A stretch of 64,000 bases of DNA from Streptomyces galbus (GCF_005280195.1 NZ_SZPR01000018.1:376823-440822); one strand, 5' to 3'. Positions 40,237-49,869 are shown, counted from the first letter of the stretch. Notes: generated by a model from the letters alone, not told the origin. Translations and numbers: made by a program.

Positions 40237-43200
40237 ATGTACGAGCTGTCCCGGGTCCGCCTCTACTCCATCGGGCCGGCCGGTGCGCGCTACGCCGACA
40301 CCGTGCTCGACCTGCGCGGGGTGGGCGACGTCGTGCCCGACCCCGCCCCCGCGCAGGCGGAGTTCTTCGAGGAGGAGCCGGTCGGCCCGCCGCGCCGTCC
40401 CGCGCCCGCCGGCGTGCTCTTCCTGGAGAACGGCGGCGGCAAGTCCGTCCTGCTGAAGCTGATCTTCTCGGTGATGCTGCCGGGCCACCGCAACACCCTC
40501 GGCGGCGCCAGCTCCGGCGTGCTGCGCAAGTTCCTGCTCGCCGACGACTGCGGCCACGTGGCCCTGGAGTGGCAGCACGTGCAGACCGGCGAGTGCGTCG
40601 TCGTCGGCAAGGTCAGCGAGTGGCGCGGCCGCCAGGTGTCCAACGATCCGCGCAAGTTCGCCGAGGCGTGGTACTCCTTCCGCCCCGGCCCCGGGCTCAC
40701 CCTGGACAACCTGCCCGTCGCCGAGGCCACCGCCGTCCGGCCGCCCGTCGAGGGCCAGTCCGGCGCGCAGGGACGCCGGCGCACCATGAAGGGCTTCCGT
40801 GACGCCCTCACCGAGGCCGGCAAGGCGTACCCGCACCTGGAGGTGCACTGGGAGGAGATCCACGAACGCTGGACCGAGCACCTCGGCGACCTCGGCCTGG
40901 ACCCCGAACTCTTCCGCTACCAGCGCGAGATGAACGCCGACGAGGGCGAGGCCGCCGGCCTGTTCGCGGTGAAGAAGGACTCCGACTTCACCGACCTGCT
41001 GCTGCGCGCCGTCACCGACACCCGCGACACCGACGGCCTCGCCGACCTGGTCGGCGGCTTCGGCAACAAGCTCGGACGGCGCGCCGAACTGATCGCCGAA
41101 CGGGACTTCACGGCCGGCTCCGTCGACCTGCTCGGCCGGATCGTCGAGGCCGCCGACACCCGCGCGCGGGCCCGCGAGATCCACACCGCCGCCGAGCGCC
41201 GCACCCGCACCCTGGCACGACGGCTGTCCGCGCGCGCCGCGCAGGAGCGCACCCGCGCCGCCGACCTCGCCCAGCGGGTCACCGGCGCCGCCCACGCCGT
41301 CACCCACGCCGAGGCGGCCCGCGGGCGCAGCGCGCTCGTCGCCGCCGAACTGGCCTACCGCCACGCCTCGCTGGCGCTCGCCGCGGCCGAGAAGTCCGCC
41401 GCCGCGCAGAAGCGTGAACTCGCCGACGCGCGCACCCTGCACGCCGCCTGGCAGGCCGCCGAGGCCGTGCTGCGTCACCGCGCCGCCGCCGACCGCGCCG
41501 CGCGCGTGTCCGCCGCCATCCAGGAGGCCGAGCGGGACGCGGCGCCCGCGCTCGCCGCCCGCGCCAAGGCCGCCGTCGACCTCGTCCGGGCCCTGCACGC
41601 GGCCGCCGACCGGGCCGAGCACCTCGCCAACGAGGAGGAGGAGCGCTCGGCCTCCCTCCAGGAGGTCGGCGAGGCGGCCCACCGCGACGCCACCGCCGCC
41701 GCCACCGAGGCGCAGCGCGCCCGCAGCGAGGCCGGGCACCTGCGCCAGCGGCTCGCCGAGGTCGAGCAGGAGACCGCCGAGGCCGTACGGGCCGGCTGGC
41801 TCGACGACAGCGCACCCGACGCCGACCCCGCCCGGGCGGCCCTCGCCGCGAGCGACGCCGAGAAGAGCGCCGTCGCCGCCTGGGACAGCGCCCGCGAGGC
41901 CTCCCGCCGGGCGGGCGAGCACGCGCGCGAGGCCGCCTCCGCCGAGTCCCGCGCCGAACTGACCGCGGCCCGCGCGGCCGACGCGGCGACGGCGGCGCAG
42001 CGGTCGTACGAGGCGGAGCGCCGCCTCGCCGAGGCGCTGGCCGGCGAGGACCGGCTGGCGGAGCTGCTCGGGCTCACCGACGGCCGCACGAGCATCCCCC
42101 GCCCCCGCCACGAGAGCGCGGCCCCCGAGGACGGCGGGACCCCGGGCGACGGCGCGCTCACGCCCGAGGACCTCGACCGCTGCGCCGACGAGCTGCGCCA
42201 GTTGCTCGACGACGCCGTCGCCTCCGCCGAGCGCCAGCTCTTCGACCTGCGGACGGCCGCCGCCGACGACGCCCGCATCCTCGGCGCCCTCGGCGACGGC
42301 GGCCTGCTGCCGCCCGGCCCGGACGTCCTGGCCACCGTCGAGTTCCTCGGTGAGCACGGCATCCCCGCCCTGCCCGGCTGGCGTTACCTCGCCCAGGCCG
42401 TCGACCCGGCGGACCACGCGCGGGTGCTCGCGGCCCGTCCCGAGCTGGTCGACGGCGTGATCATCACCGACCCCGACTCGCACGCACGCGCGCGTGAGGC
42501 GCTGGGCGAGGCCGCCCTGCTGCCGCGCTCCGCCGTCGCCGTCGGCACGGCCGCCGCCCTGCTCGCCCCGACCCCGGCCGAGGACTCCCTCGGCGGTGAC
42601 GTGTTCCTCGTCCCGCCGAACCCCGCCATGCACGACGAGCACGCCGCCGACGAGGAACGGCAGGCGCTGCGCGCCCGCGCCACCGAGCGGGACGAGGAGA
42701 TCCGCCGGCTCGCGGCCCGGCTCGGCAAGGACCGCGAACTGTCCGCGCGGCTCACCTCCTGGCGCACCGGCTGCCCCGCCGGCCGGCTGGCCGAACTCGC
42801 CCGGGCCGCCGAGGAGGCCGGCGTCTTCGCCGAGGAGGCCGAGGCCGAGCTCACCGAGGCGCGCACCGTGCGTGCGGAGACCGAGGAGGCCGCCGCCGAG
42901 GCCGCCCGGGTGCGCGACGAGAAGCAGGAGGCCGCCCAGAAGGCCCGGCGCGCCGCCGACGCCCTCGCCGGCCTCGCCTTCCGGCTCCGCGAGCGGGCCG
43001 GCTGGCAGGCCAGGCTCCGCGAACTCGCCGACGAGGCCGCCGAGTCCGAGGCCCGCGCCCAGGCCTGCCTGGAGCGGGCCCGCGCCGCAGACGAGGACCG
43101 GCGCGCCGCCCAGCGCGCCGCCGACGACGCCCGCCGCACCGCGCGTGCCCTGCGCGCCGAACGCGCCGAGGTCGCCGGCGCCCCTGACGACGTGCCCCGG

Positions 43201-44871
43201 GGGGAGGGCGACGAGGCACCCGACGCGTCCCTGCCCGCCCTGCGCGAGGCGTACCGGGCCGCCTCCCAGCTGTACGAGAAGGTGGGTGTCGGCGCCGACC
43301 TGCGCGCCGAACAGGCCCGCGCGGAGAGCGACGAAAGCGCGGCCCGGGCCGAACTGGACCGGCTGAGCAACAAGGTGCGCACCCGCGCGGAGCAGCTCCT
43401 GCAGTCGCCCGACGGTTCCGACGGACCGTCCCGGCAGGCCGCCGCCGCCCGCGCGGAGGAGCTGGTGCAGCTCCTGGAGACCCGCATGTCCAGCGCGAGC
43501 GAACAGCTCGGGCGGCTGCGCGGCGAGGCCGAGCGGCACGCACCCGAGGACGGCGGGGCGCACACCGAGCTGCCCGAGGAGCTCCAGCCGCGCGACGCCG
43601 AGCACGCCCAGGCCCTGCTGCGCACCGCGACCGGCGAACTCGCCTCCCGCACCGAGGCGCTGAGCCAGGCCCGCGAGGCGCACGCCGAGCTGCTGGACGC
43701 CCACCGCGCCGCCGAGGACGCGGCCGGCGGCTTCGACGAGATCGCCGCCATGCTGCGCGACCTGCTGCGCGAGCACGCCGCCGACGAGGAGCAGGACGAG
43801 CCGGAGCCGTATCCCGGCAGCCTGGAGGACGCCCGGCAGTCGGCCGCCGAGACCCGCCGCTCGCTGCGCGGCTGCTCCGCCGACCTGTCCGCCGCCGAGG
43901 CCGCCGTGCGCGAGGCGAGCGACGTGCTCGTACGGCACGCCAACTCCACGCGCTACGAGCAGGTCCGCACCCCCGCGCGCCAGCAGATCCGTGAACTGCC
44001 CGCGTCCGCGCTGCCCGAGCACGCGCAGAAGTGGGCCGACGCGTTCGCCCCCCGGCTTCGGGTGCTGACCGACGAGCTGGCACAACTGGAGCGCAACCGC
44101 GACTCGATCGTGGACCGGCTGCGCGGCCTGGTGGAGTCCGCCCTGGCCACCCTGCGCTCCGCCCAGCGGCTCTCCCGGCTGCCCGAGGGACTCGGCGAGT
44201 GGTCCGGACAGGAGTTCCTGCGCATCCGCTTCGAGGAGCCCGACCAGGCCACCCTCACCGAGCGGCTGGGCGAGGTCGTCGACGAGGCCACCCGCGCGGC
44301 CGTGAAGAAGAACTCCGACCTGCGGCGCGACGGCATGTCCCTGCTGCTGCGCGGCGTGGCGGCGGCCCTGCAGCCCAGGGGCGTGGCCGTCGAGATCCTC
44401 AAGCCGGACGCGGTGCTGCGCGCCGAGCGGGTGCCGGTCGGGCAGATGGGGGACGTGTTCTCCGGCGGCCAGCTCCTGACGGCCGCCATCGCCCTGTACT
44501 GCACGATGGCCGCCCTGCGCTCCAACGACCGGGGCCGCGACCGGCACCGGCACGCGGGCACGCTGTTCCTGGACAACCCCATCGGCCGGGCCAACGCCAC
44601 GTACCTGCTGGAGCTCCAGCGGGCGGTGTCCGACGCCCTGGGCGTGCAGCTCCTCTACACCACGGGCCTGTTCGACACGACCGCTCTGGCGGAGTTCCCG
44701 CTCGTCATCCGGCTGCGCAACGACGCCGACCTGCGGGCCGGCCTGAAGTACATCCGGGTGGAGGAACACCTGCGTCCGGGGCTGCCGCAGCAGGCCCCCA
44801 CCGGCGAGACGGTGCACAGCGAGATCACGGCGACCCGGATGTTCAAGCGCCCGGCGACGACGGGGTCGTAG
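40237..44871 (+). CDS. SMC/MukB-like ATPase of a MukBEF/Wadjet-type complex
   Basis: 1544 residues. The N-terminal ATPase lobe has Walker A FLENGGGKSVLLKLIF (residues 62-77). Long Ala/Glu/Arg-rich coiled coils fill about 290-560 and 780-1290, around a globular central part (about 590-780; DLATVEFLGEHGIPALPGW-type sequence) that may be the hinge. The C-terminal lobe has signature MGDVFSGGQLLTAAIALYC (about 1404) and Walker B GTLFLDNPIGRANATYL (about 1440). MukB and JetC share this layout. It would extrude DNA loops with the two upstream subunits. No nuclease/topoisomerase-like fourth gene (JetD/MksG) follows; the next gene is convergent. Confidence 0.85.
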   Translation: MYELSRVRLYSIGPAGARYADTVLDLRGVGDVVPDPAPAQAEFFEEEPVGPPRRPAPAGVLFLENGGGKSVLLKLIFSVMLPGHRNTLGGASSGVLRKFLLADDCGHVALEWQHVQTGECVVVGKVSEWRGRQVSNDPRKFAEAWYSFRPGPGLTLDNLPVAEATAVRPPVEGQSGAQGRRRTMKGFRDALTEAGKAYPHLEVHWEEIHERWTEHLGDLGLDPELFRYQREMNADEGEAAGLFAVKKDSDFTDLLLRAVTDTRDTDGLADLVGGFGNKLGRRAELIAERDFTAGSVDLLGRIVEAADTRARAREIHTAAERRTRTLARRLSARAAQERTRAADLAQRVTGAAHAVTHAEAARGRSALVAAELAYRHASLALAAAEKSAAAQKRELADARTLHAAWQAAEAVLRHRAAADRAARVSAAIQEAERDAAPALAARAKAAVDLVRALHAAADRAEHLANEEEERSASLQEVGEAAHRDATAAATEAQRARSEAGHLRQRLAEVEQETAEAVRAGWLDDSAPDADPARAALAASDAEKSAVAAWDSAREASRRAGEHAREAASAESRAELTAARAADAATAAQRSYEAERRLAEALAGEDRLAELLGLTDGRTSIPRPRHESAAPEDGGTPGDGALTPEDLDRCADELRQLLDDAVASAERQLFDLRTAAADDARILGALGDGGLLPPGPDVLATVEFLGEHGIPALPGWRYLAQAVDPADHARVLAARPELVDGVIITDPDSHARAREALGEAALLPRSAVAVGTAAALLAPTPAEDSLGGDVFLVPPNPAMHDEHAADEERQALRARATERDEEIRRLAARLGKDRELSARLTSWRTGCPAGRLAELARAAEEAGVFAEEAEAELTEARTVRAETEEAAAEAARVRDEKQEAAQKARRAADALAGLAFRLRERAGWQARLRELADEAAESEARAQACLERARAADEDRRAAQRAADDARRTARALRAERAEVAGAPDDVPRGEGDEAPDASLPALREAYRAASQLYEKVGVGADLRAEQARAESDESAARAELDRLSNKVRTRAEQLLQSPDGSDGPSRQAAAARAEELVQLLETRMSSASEQLGRLRGEAERHAPEDGGAHTELPEELQPRDAEHAQALLRTATGELASRTEALSQAREAHAELLDAHRAAEDAAGGFDEIAAMLRDLLREHAADEEQDEPEPYPGSLEDARQSAAETRRSLRGCSADLSAAEAAVREASDVLVRHANSTRYEQVRTPARQQIRELPASALPEHAQKWADAFAPRLRVLTDELAQLERNRDSIVDRLRGLVESALATLRSAQRLSRLPEGLGEWSGQEFLRIRFEEPDQATLTERLGEVVDEATRAAVKKNSDLRRDGMSLLLRGVAAALQPRGVAVEILKPDAVLRAERVPVGQMGDVFSGGQLLTAAIALYCTMAALRSNDRGRDRHRHAGTLFLDNPIGRANATYLLELQRAVSDALGVQLLYTTGLFDTTALAEFPLVIRLRNDADLRAGLKYIRVEEHLRPGLPQQAPTGETVHSEITATRMFKRPATTGS

Positions 44872-44917
44872 AGCCGGCGGACGGATTCACGCCGGGGGCG
44901 AGGCCCTCAAGCGGTGC

Positions 44918-44963
44918 GGGGTCCGGTGGGGACACACCCGAGGGTGTGTCCCCACCGGACCCC
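44918..44963. terminator. Bidirectional terminator after the SMC gene
   Basis: A 22-bp perfect inverted repeat (44918-44939 with 44942-44963) with almost no spacer, between the convergent SMC-like gene and the membrane protein gene. It is the strongest hairpin seen in the window. Confidence 0.9.
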
Positions 44964-44971
44964 GACCTGGT

Positions 44972-45619
44972 TCAGGAGTGCGACAGTTGCCCGGCGCCGC
45001 CGCGCCGGCGTATGCGCCCCTGGGCGCGCTCGGCGGCGCGCTCCTGACGGCGGGCCCGGCGCCGCTCCCGGCGCAGGGCGCGGGCGGTGCTGCTCGGGCT
45101 GGAGACGACGCCATGGCGCTGGTTCCACACCTGGCGCGTCACCCAGACGTCCAGCACGCCCCAGGTGGCGACGATCGTGCTCACCACACTGCTGATCACC
45201 ATCGGGAAGGCCAGCCACGATCCGGCCATGGCGCACAGGAAGGCCACCATCGCCTGCAGCAGCGTCACGGCGGCGAAGAGCACCGCACGCACCGCCGCCG
45301 TCCGCACCGGGTCGGGCAGGCGCCGCCGCTCGGCCGGCTCCTCCACCCACAACGGCCGGTACTCGGGCTCCTCCCGCGCACTGTCCCGTATCCCGGCCCG
45401 CGCGGCTCTGCCGCCGTGCCGGGCCGTCCCCTCGATCCCCACTGCCGTCATGTCTCGGTCCCCCGTCCCCGCCCCCGCGTCCACCGGGGCGTCGCGTCGG
45501 TCGGCCGTGTCGCGTCCGCTTGCCGGAATACCGCGATCCGGTGCCTCGAGTTCCCGCGGCGGCGCCTTGTACGCCACCGCGTCGTCCTCGGGCGCTCCGC
45601 GCCGCTCCGCCGTGCCCAT
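44972..45619 (-). CDS. Membrane protein with long acidic/basic cytoplasmic tails
   Basis: 215 residues. An N-terminal charged region of about 110 residues precedes two hydrophobic helices (AVRAVLFAAVTLLQAMVAFLCAMAG and WLAFPMVISSVVSTIVATWGVLDVWV). The C-terminal tail is very Arg-rich (RALRRERRRARRQERAAERA). There is no known domain. ATG 45619 has GGGGAG ten bases before it; longer readings upstream look non-coding. It is divergent from the conservon. Confidence 0.72.
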   Translation of the reverse strand: MGTAERRGAPEDDAVAYKAPPRELEAPDRGIPASGRDTADRRDAPVDAGAGTGDRDMTAVGIEGTARHGGRAARAGIRDSAREEPEYRPLWVEEPAERRRLPDPVRTAAVRAVLFAAVTLLQAMVAFLCAMAGSWLAFPMVISSVVSTIVATWGVLDVWVTRQVWNQRHGVVSSPSSTARALRRERRRARRQERAAERAQGRIRRRGGAGQLSHS

Positions 45620-46035
45620 CACCGTGTCACTCCCCACCGCCGGCAGACCGCTCGCCCGGATCACGACCCGGCTCCCCAGTGGCTGCCCGGCTTGCGCTGA
45701 TTTACGCCGCCGTGGGACCGCATCCGGCTCAACTGGCCGATTCCGCCCCACGTCCCGATGAGAAGGACGAACAAGACGCCCCAAAGATTCCCCGGCGACG
45801 ACAAATTCTGGCCAAATCGCCGTACCGGCCGCTCCCACCCGATCCCCGTGCCCGTACGCCAGGCGGGGCGGCATCTCCCGCAATGACCGGACACCTCCCC
45901 ATGTCCGAGGCCCTGTGCGGAAGTTCTGGTTCCGGACGGCTCTTCGAGTTAACTGTGCGGCGGTAGTAGGCTCGCCCGCGTTTGTTGACGCACACGCGTA
46001 CCCCCCTCCGCCGGGGGTCCGAGCTGGGGGAGGCC
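45620..46035. other. 416-base divergent region between the membrane protein and the conservon
   Basis: It is less GC-rich than its neighbours. On the plus strand TTCGAG and TAGGCT (about 45944-45973) form a weak promoter candidate for the conservon kinase. On the minus strand a short ORF with one hydrophobic segment is present (45661-45894). Confidence 0.5.
45661..45894 (-). CDS. Possible small membrane protein, doubtful
   Basis: An open frame of up to 77 codons whose C-terminal part reads RFGQNLSSPGNLWGVLFVLL, continuing IGTWGGIGQLSRMRSHGG. This is one clear transmembrane helix, unlike the Arg/Pro shadows elsewhere. The start is uncertain: GTG 45894 abuts GGGGAG too closely, and TTG codons inside are alternatives. 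It ends 41 bases before the start of the downstream membrane protein gene, so it could be its operon partner. Codon use is less GC-biased than in surrounding genes. Confidence 0.3.
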   Translation of the reverse strand: MSGHCGRCRPAWRTGTGIGWERPVRRFGQNLSSPGNLWGVLFVLLIGTWGGIGQLSRMRSHGGVNQRKPGSHWGAGS

Positions 46036-48996
46036 ATGCGCTTTCGCGGGAAGTCCATCCGCCGGAAGATCGTGGCGCTGCTCCTCGTGCCGCTGGTGTC
46101 CCTGACCGCCATCTGGGTCTTCGCCACGGTGCTCACGGGCCGCGAGGCGAGCAGGCTCTTCGCGGTGTCCACGACGACGGAGAAGGTCGGCTACCCCGTC
46201 GAGGACGCCATCCGCGGCATCCAGCAGGAACGCCGGCAGAGCCTCGTCTACCTCGCCGACCCGCGCGCCGCCGGCGCCCTCGACGCCCTGCGCCGCACGC
46301 GCACCGCGACCGACAAGGCCGCCTCCGAACTCCGGCGCAACGCCAGGGACTCCGACCTGCGCGACTCCCTCGACCAGGACGACAACGACGGACTGACCGC
46401 CGTCCTGGACGCCCTCGGCGGCGTCGAGGCCCTGCGCACGAGCGTCGACCAGCGCACGGTCAGCCGGGCCCAGGCCCTCGACCTCTACAACCACCTCGTC
46501 GACCCCGGCTACGAACTGCTCGCGAAGCTGGACGCCGTCGACAGCGTGGAGATGGACAAGCAGTACCGTGCGCTCGTCAACACCGCCCGCGCCCGCGAAC
46601 TGGTCTCCCGCGAGGACGCCCTGCTCGGCTCCGCCCTCGTGGCGGGCCGGCTCACCCGCGCCGAGATCCGCGCGGTGTCCGACCTCGAGGCGCAGCGCGA
46701 GGCGGTGTACGACATCAGCCTCCCGCAACTGCCCGACGGGGAGAGCGAACGCTTCGAGCGCTTCTGGGCCAACGCCACCACCGCGCCGCTGCGCGCCGCC
46801 GAACGGGCCGTCGTCACCACCGAGCCCGGTGACATGCCCCGCGGGGTGACCGCCCGCGGCTGGGACACGGCCGCCGGCAGCGTCCTCGACGAACTCGGCA
46901 CCCTCGACGAGCAGGCCAACGACCGCTACCAGGACCGCGTCCGCCCGGTCGCGATGGAGGTCATCCTCAAGGTCGCCCTCGGCGGCGTGCTCGGACTGGT
47001 CGCCGTGCTGGTGTCCCTCTTCCTGTCCGTGCGCATCGGCCGCGGCCTCATCCGCGACCTGCGCCAGTTGCGGCTGGACGCCCACGAGGCGTCCGGCGTC
47101 CGGCTGCCCAGCGTGATGCGCCGCCTCTCCGCCGGCGAACAGGTCGACGTGGAGACCGAGGTGCCGCGCCTGGAGTACGAGAAGAACGAGATCGGCGAGG
47201 TCGGCCAGGCCCTCAACACCCTGCAGCGGGCCGCCGTCGAGGCCGCCGTGAAACAGGCCGAACTGCGCGCCGGCGTCTCCGAGGTCTTCGTCAACCTCGC
47301 CCGCCGCAGCCAGGTGCTGCTGCACAAGCAGCTCACCCTCCTCGACACCATGGAGCGCCGCACCGAGGACACCGACGAGCTCGCCGACCTGTTCCGCCTC
47401 GACCACCTCACCACGCGCATGCGGCGCCACGCCGAGGGCCTGGTGATCCTCTCCGGCGCCGCGGCCTCACGGCAGTGGCGCAAGCCCGTCCAGCTCATGG
47501 ACATCGTCCGCGCCGCCGTCGCCGAGGTCGAGGACTACGAGCGCATCGAGGTCCGCCGCCTGCCCCGCGTCGCGGTCACCGGCCCCGCGGTCGCCGACCT
47601 CACCCACCTCGTGGCCGAACTCCTGGAGAACGCCACCGTGTTCTCCCCGCCGCACACCGCCGTGCAGGTCCTCGGCGAACGCGTCGCCAACGGCTTCACC
47701 CTGGAGATCCACGACCGCGGCCTCGGCATGGCGCCCGAGGCCCTGCTCGACGCCAACCTGCGCCTCGCCGAGACACCCGAGTTCGAACTGTCCGACACCG
47801 ACCGGCTCGGCCTGTTCGTGGTCAGCCGGCTCGCCCAGCGGCAGAACGTCCGCGTCTCCCTGCAGCCGTCCCCCTACGGCGGCACCACGGCCGTGGTGTT
47901 CATCCCGGACGCCCTGCTCACCGACGACGTGCCCGACACCAACGGCATCGGCTTCCGCCTGGACCGCCCGAGGCCGCCCAAGGAGAAGGACGGCGCCGAC
48001 GGCCGCACCGCCGCCGCGGTCCAGCTCCCCGGGCTGCCCGTCCCCGTGCTGGACGGCCCGGTCGAGCTGGAGGCACCCGTCGACCTGGACGCCCTGGACG
48101 CCCTGGCCGGCTTCCCGGACGCCCTGGACGAGGACGACGGCGAGCACGGCGGGCTCTTCCTGCCGCGCCACCCCCTCGCCCGCGCCCACGACGACCGGCC
48201 GGCCCCCGCCGACGACCAGCCCCGCGGCCTGCTCGACCCGCTCGACGGCGCGGGCGGCGACCCCGACGGCCCGCTCGCCCTGCCGCGCCGGACCACCCCG
48301 AAGCTGGTCAGCTCGCACGGGCGTCCCGTCGGCGACCGCCGCTCCCGGCGCACCGGACCCGACGAGGACCCCGCCCGCCGCGCGGACACCGGCTCCCTGG
48401 CCCCCCTGCCCACGCGCCGACGCGGGGTCACGGCCCAGATACCGCGGTCCGGCGCCCCGGACGAGCAGCCCACCCGTGGAGCCACGGCACCCGTGTCCCG
48501 CTCCGGCGCCCCGGACGAGCAGCCCACCGGCCGCCCGCGCCCCACACCCCGCCCGGAGCGTGCCCCCGACGACGCGGCCCGGCCGTCCGCGCCGTCCCCG
48601 CGCTCCGCGCAGGAGCCGGCCACGCCCGACCGCCGCGACGAGCGCACCCGGCGGACCGGGCCCCCCGCCCCACGGCCCGCGGGCGCCGTGCCCGGGGGAC
48701 AGCCGGGCGGCCCCGACGACACCACGGCGGGACCCCCGGCCGAGGGAACCGGCCCCGCCCCGGGCGGCGGCCTGCCCCGACGCGTGCGGCAGGCCAACCT
48801 GGCGCCCCAGCTACGAGAGGGACCCGCGCGGCGCACCGCCGACCGCCCCGAGCTCGCCGACCGGGACGCCGACGAAGTACGCAGCCGTATGGCCTCGCTC
48901 CAGCGCGGCTGGCAGCGCGGCCGCGCAGAGAACGCCGAGGGCGACGACGCCCGCGACGGCACAGCACCACAAGGAACGAAGGGGGACGGTCGATGA
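46036..48996 (+). CDS. Conservon sensor histidine kinase-like protein (CvnA type)
   Basis: 986 residues. Transmembrane helix 1 (about 12-32; IVALLLVPLVSLTAIWVFAT), an extracellular NIT-like sensing region (about 35-305; GIQQERRQSLVYLADP), helix 2 (about 312-335), a HAMP-like linker, then an HATPase domain with LVAELLENATVFSPP (N box) and IHDRGLGMAPEALLDANLRLA. A 300-residue disordered Pro/Arg tail follows and contains a duplicated SGAPDEQPT. ATG 46036 follows GGGGGAGG. The stop overlaps the roadblock gene (ATGA). In conservons this kinase-like protein works with a small GTPase switch rather than a response regulator. Confidence 0.9.
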   Translation: MRFRGKSIRRKIVALLLVPLVSLTAIWVFATVLTGREASRLFAVSTTTEKVGYPVEDAIRGIQQERRQSLVYLADPRAAGALDALRRTRTATDKAASELRRNARDSDLRDSLDQDDNDGLTAVLDALGGVEALRTSVDQRTVSRAQALDLYNHLVDPGYELLAKLDAVDSVEMDKQYRALVNTARARELVSREDALLGSALVAGRLTRAEIRAVSDLEAQREAVYDISLPQLPDGESERFERFWANATTAPLRAAERAVVTTEPGDMPRGVTARGWDTAAGSVLDELGTLDEQANDRYQDRVRPVAMEVILKVALGGVLGLVAVLVSLFLSVRIGRGLIRDLRQLRLDAHEASGVRLPSVMRRLSAGEQVDVETEVPRLEYEKNEIGEVGQALNTLQRAAVEAAVKQAELRAGVSEVFVNLARRSQVLLHKQLTLLDTMERRTEDTDELADLFRLDHLTTRMRRHAEGLVILSGAAASRQWRKPVQLMDIVRAAVAEVEDYERIEVRRLPRVAVTGPAVADLTHLVAELLENATVFSPPHTAVQVLGERVANGFTLEIHDRGLGMAPEALLDANLRLAETPEFELSDTDRLGLFVVSRLAQRQNVRVSLQPSPYGGTTAVVFIPDALLTDDVPDTNGIGFRLDRPRPPKEKDGADGRTAAAVQLPGLPVPVLDGPVELEAPVDLDALDALAGFPDALDEDDGEHGGLFLPRHPLARAHDDRPAPADDQPRGLLDPLDGAGGDPDGPLALPRRTTPKLVSSHGRPVGDRRSRRTGPDEDPARRADTGSLAPLPTRRRGVTAQIPRSGAPDEQPTRGATAPVSRSGAPDEQPTGRPRPTPRPERAPDDAARPSAPSPRSAQEPATPDRRDERTRRTGPPAPRPAGAVPGGQPGGPDDTTAGPPAEGTGPAPGGGLPRRVRQANLAPQLREGPARRTADRPELADRDADEVRSRMASLQRGWQRGRAENAEGDDARDGTAPQGTKGDGR
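48448..48528 (+). repeat. Duplicated 27-bp segment in the kinase tail
   Basis: An identical 27-base segment encoding SGAPDEQPT occurs at 48448-48474 and 48502-48528, 54 bases apart (in frame). It lies in the disordered C-terminal tail of the sensor kinase and may vary in number between strains. Confidence 0.9.
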
Positions 48997-49427
48997 CCGC
49001 ACCGAAGGCGACCGGCCACACCGCGATCGAGGGCCGCGAGCTGAACTGGCTCCTCGACGAACTCGTCGACCGCGTGGCCAGCATCCGCAAGGCCGTCGTG
49101 CTCTCCGGCGACGGCCTGGCGACGGGCGCGTCGAAGGACCTCACGCGCGAGGACAGCGAGCACCTGGCCGCCGTGGCCTCCGGCTTCCACAGCCTCGCCA
49201 AGGGCGTGGGCCGCCACTTCGACGCGGGCAGCGTCCGGCAGACCGTGGTCGAGCTCGACGACGCGTTCCTGTTCGTCACGGCCGCCGGCGACGGCAGCTG
49301 TCTCGCCGTGCTGTCGGACGCCGACTCCGACGTCGGCCAGGTGGCGTACGAGATGACGCTGCTCGTGAAGCGGGTCGGCGTGCATCTGGGCACCGCTCCG
49401 CGCACCGACCTGCCCGCCGGTGGGTAG
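48993..49427 (+). CDS. Roadblock/LC7 protein of the conservon (CvnB type)
   Basis: 144 residues with one roadblock/LC7 domain: LNWLLDELVDRVASIRKAVVLSGDGLATGASKDLTREDSEHLAAVASGF and a C-terminal LLVKRVGVHLG. In conservons it is thought to act as an activator or scaffold for the partner GTPase. ATG 48993 overlaps the kinase stop and follows GGGGGA. It is followed ten bases later by the DUF742 gene. Confidence 0.93.
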   Translation: MTAPKATGHTAIEGRELNWLLDELVDRVASIRKAVVLSGDGLATGASKDLTREDSEHLAAVASGFHSLAKGVGRHFDAGSVRQTVVELDDAFLFVTAAGDGSCLAVLSDADSDVGQVAYEMTLLVKRVGVHLGTAPRTDLPAGG

Positions 49428-49436
49428 TGGGATGGC

Positions 49437-49832
49437 ATGAGCACAGAGGGTCAGGGACGGAGCCACTGGTTCGACGACGAGGCCGGACCGGTCGTCCGTC
49501 CGTACGCCATGACGCGGGGCCGCACCAGCCACGCGGCCCAGCACCGCCTCGACCTGATCGCGGTGGTCGTCGCCGAACCCGACGCGGACCACCCGGAGAC
49601 CGACCCCGCGCTGTCCCCGGAGCACGTGGACATCGTCGCACTGTGCCGCGACGCCCCCCAGTCGGTCGCGGAGCTCGCCGCCGGACTGGACCTGCCGGTC
49701 GGCGTCGTCCGGGTCCTCGTCGGCGACCTCGTGGACGCCGCGTTCGTGCACGTGAACCGGCCCGTCCCGCCGGCCGAACTGCCGGACGAGAGCATCCTGC
49801 GCGACGTCATCAACGGCCTGCGGGCGCTGTGA
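49437..49832 (+). CDS. DUF742 protein of the conservon (CvnC type)
   Basis: 131 residues with the DUF742 winged-helix-like pattern: VVRPYAMTRGRTSHAAQHRLDLIAVV, ALCRDAPQSVAELAAGLDLPVGVVRVLVGDLVDAAFV and the terminal ILRDVINGLRAL. It is always found between roadblock and GTPase genes in conservons; it probably links sensor and GTPase. ATG 49437 has a weak ribosome site inside the roadblock gene's end. Confidence 0.93.
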   Translation: MSTEGQGRSHWFDDEAGPVVRPYAMTRGRTSHAAQHRLDLIAVVVAEPDADHPETDPALSPEHVDIVALCRDAPQSVAELAAGLDLPVGVVRVLVGDLVDAAFVHVNRPVPPAELPDESILRDVINGLRAL

Positions 49833-49869
49833 GCAGCACCGACCCCCCACTGAGCAGGAGAAGTGACCG

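Noticed and set aside
39976..44817. A 1613-residue open frame on the minus strand across the SMC gene
   Set aside because: Composition is Gly/Ala/Val/Arg-rich with no motif. It is a GC-driven shadow of the real plus-strand SMC-like gene, which has Walker A, signature and Walker B.
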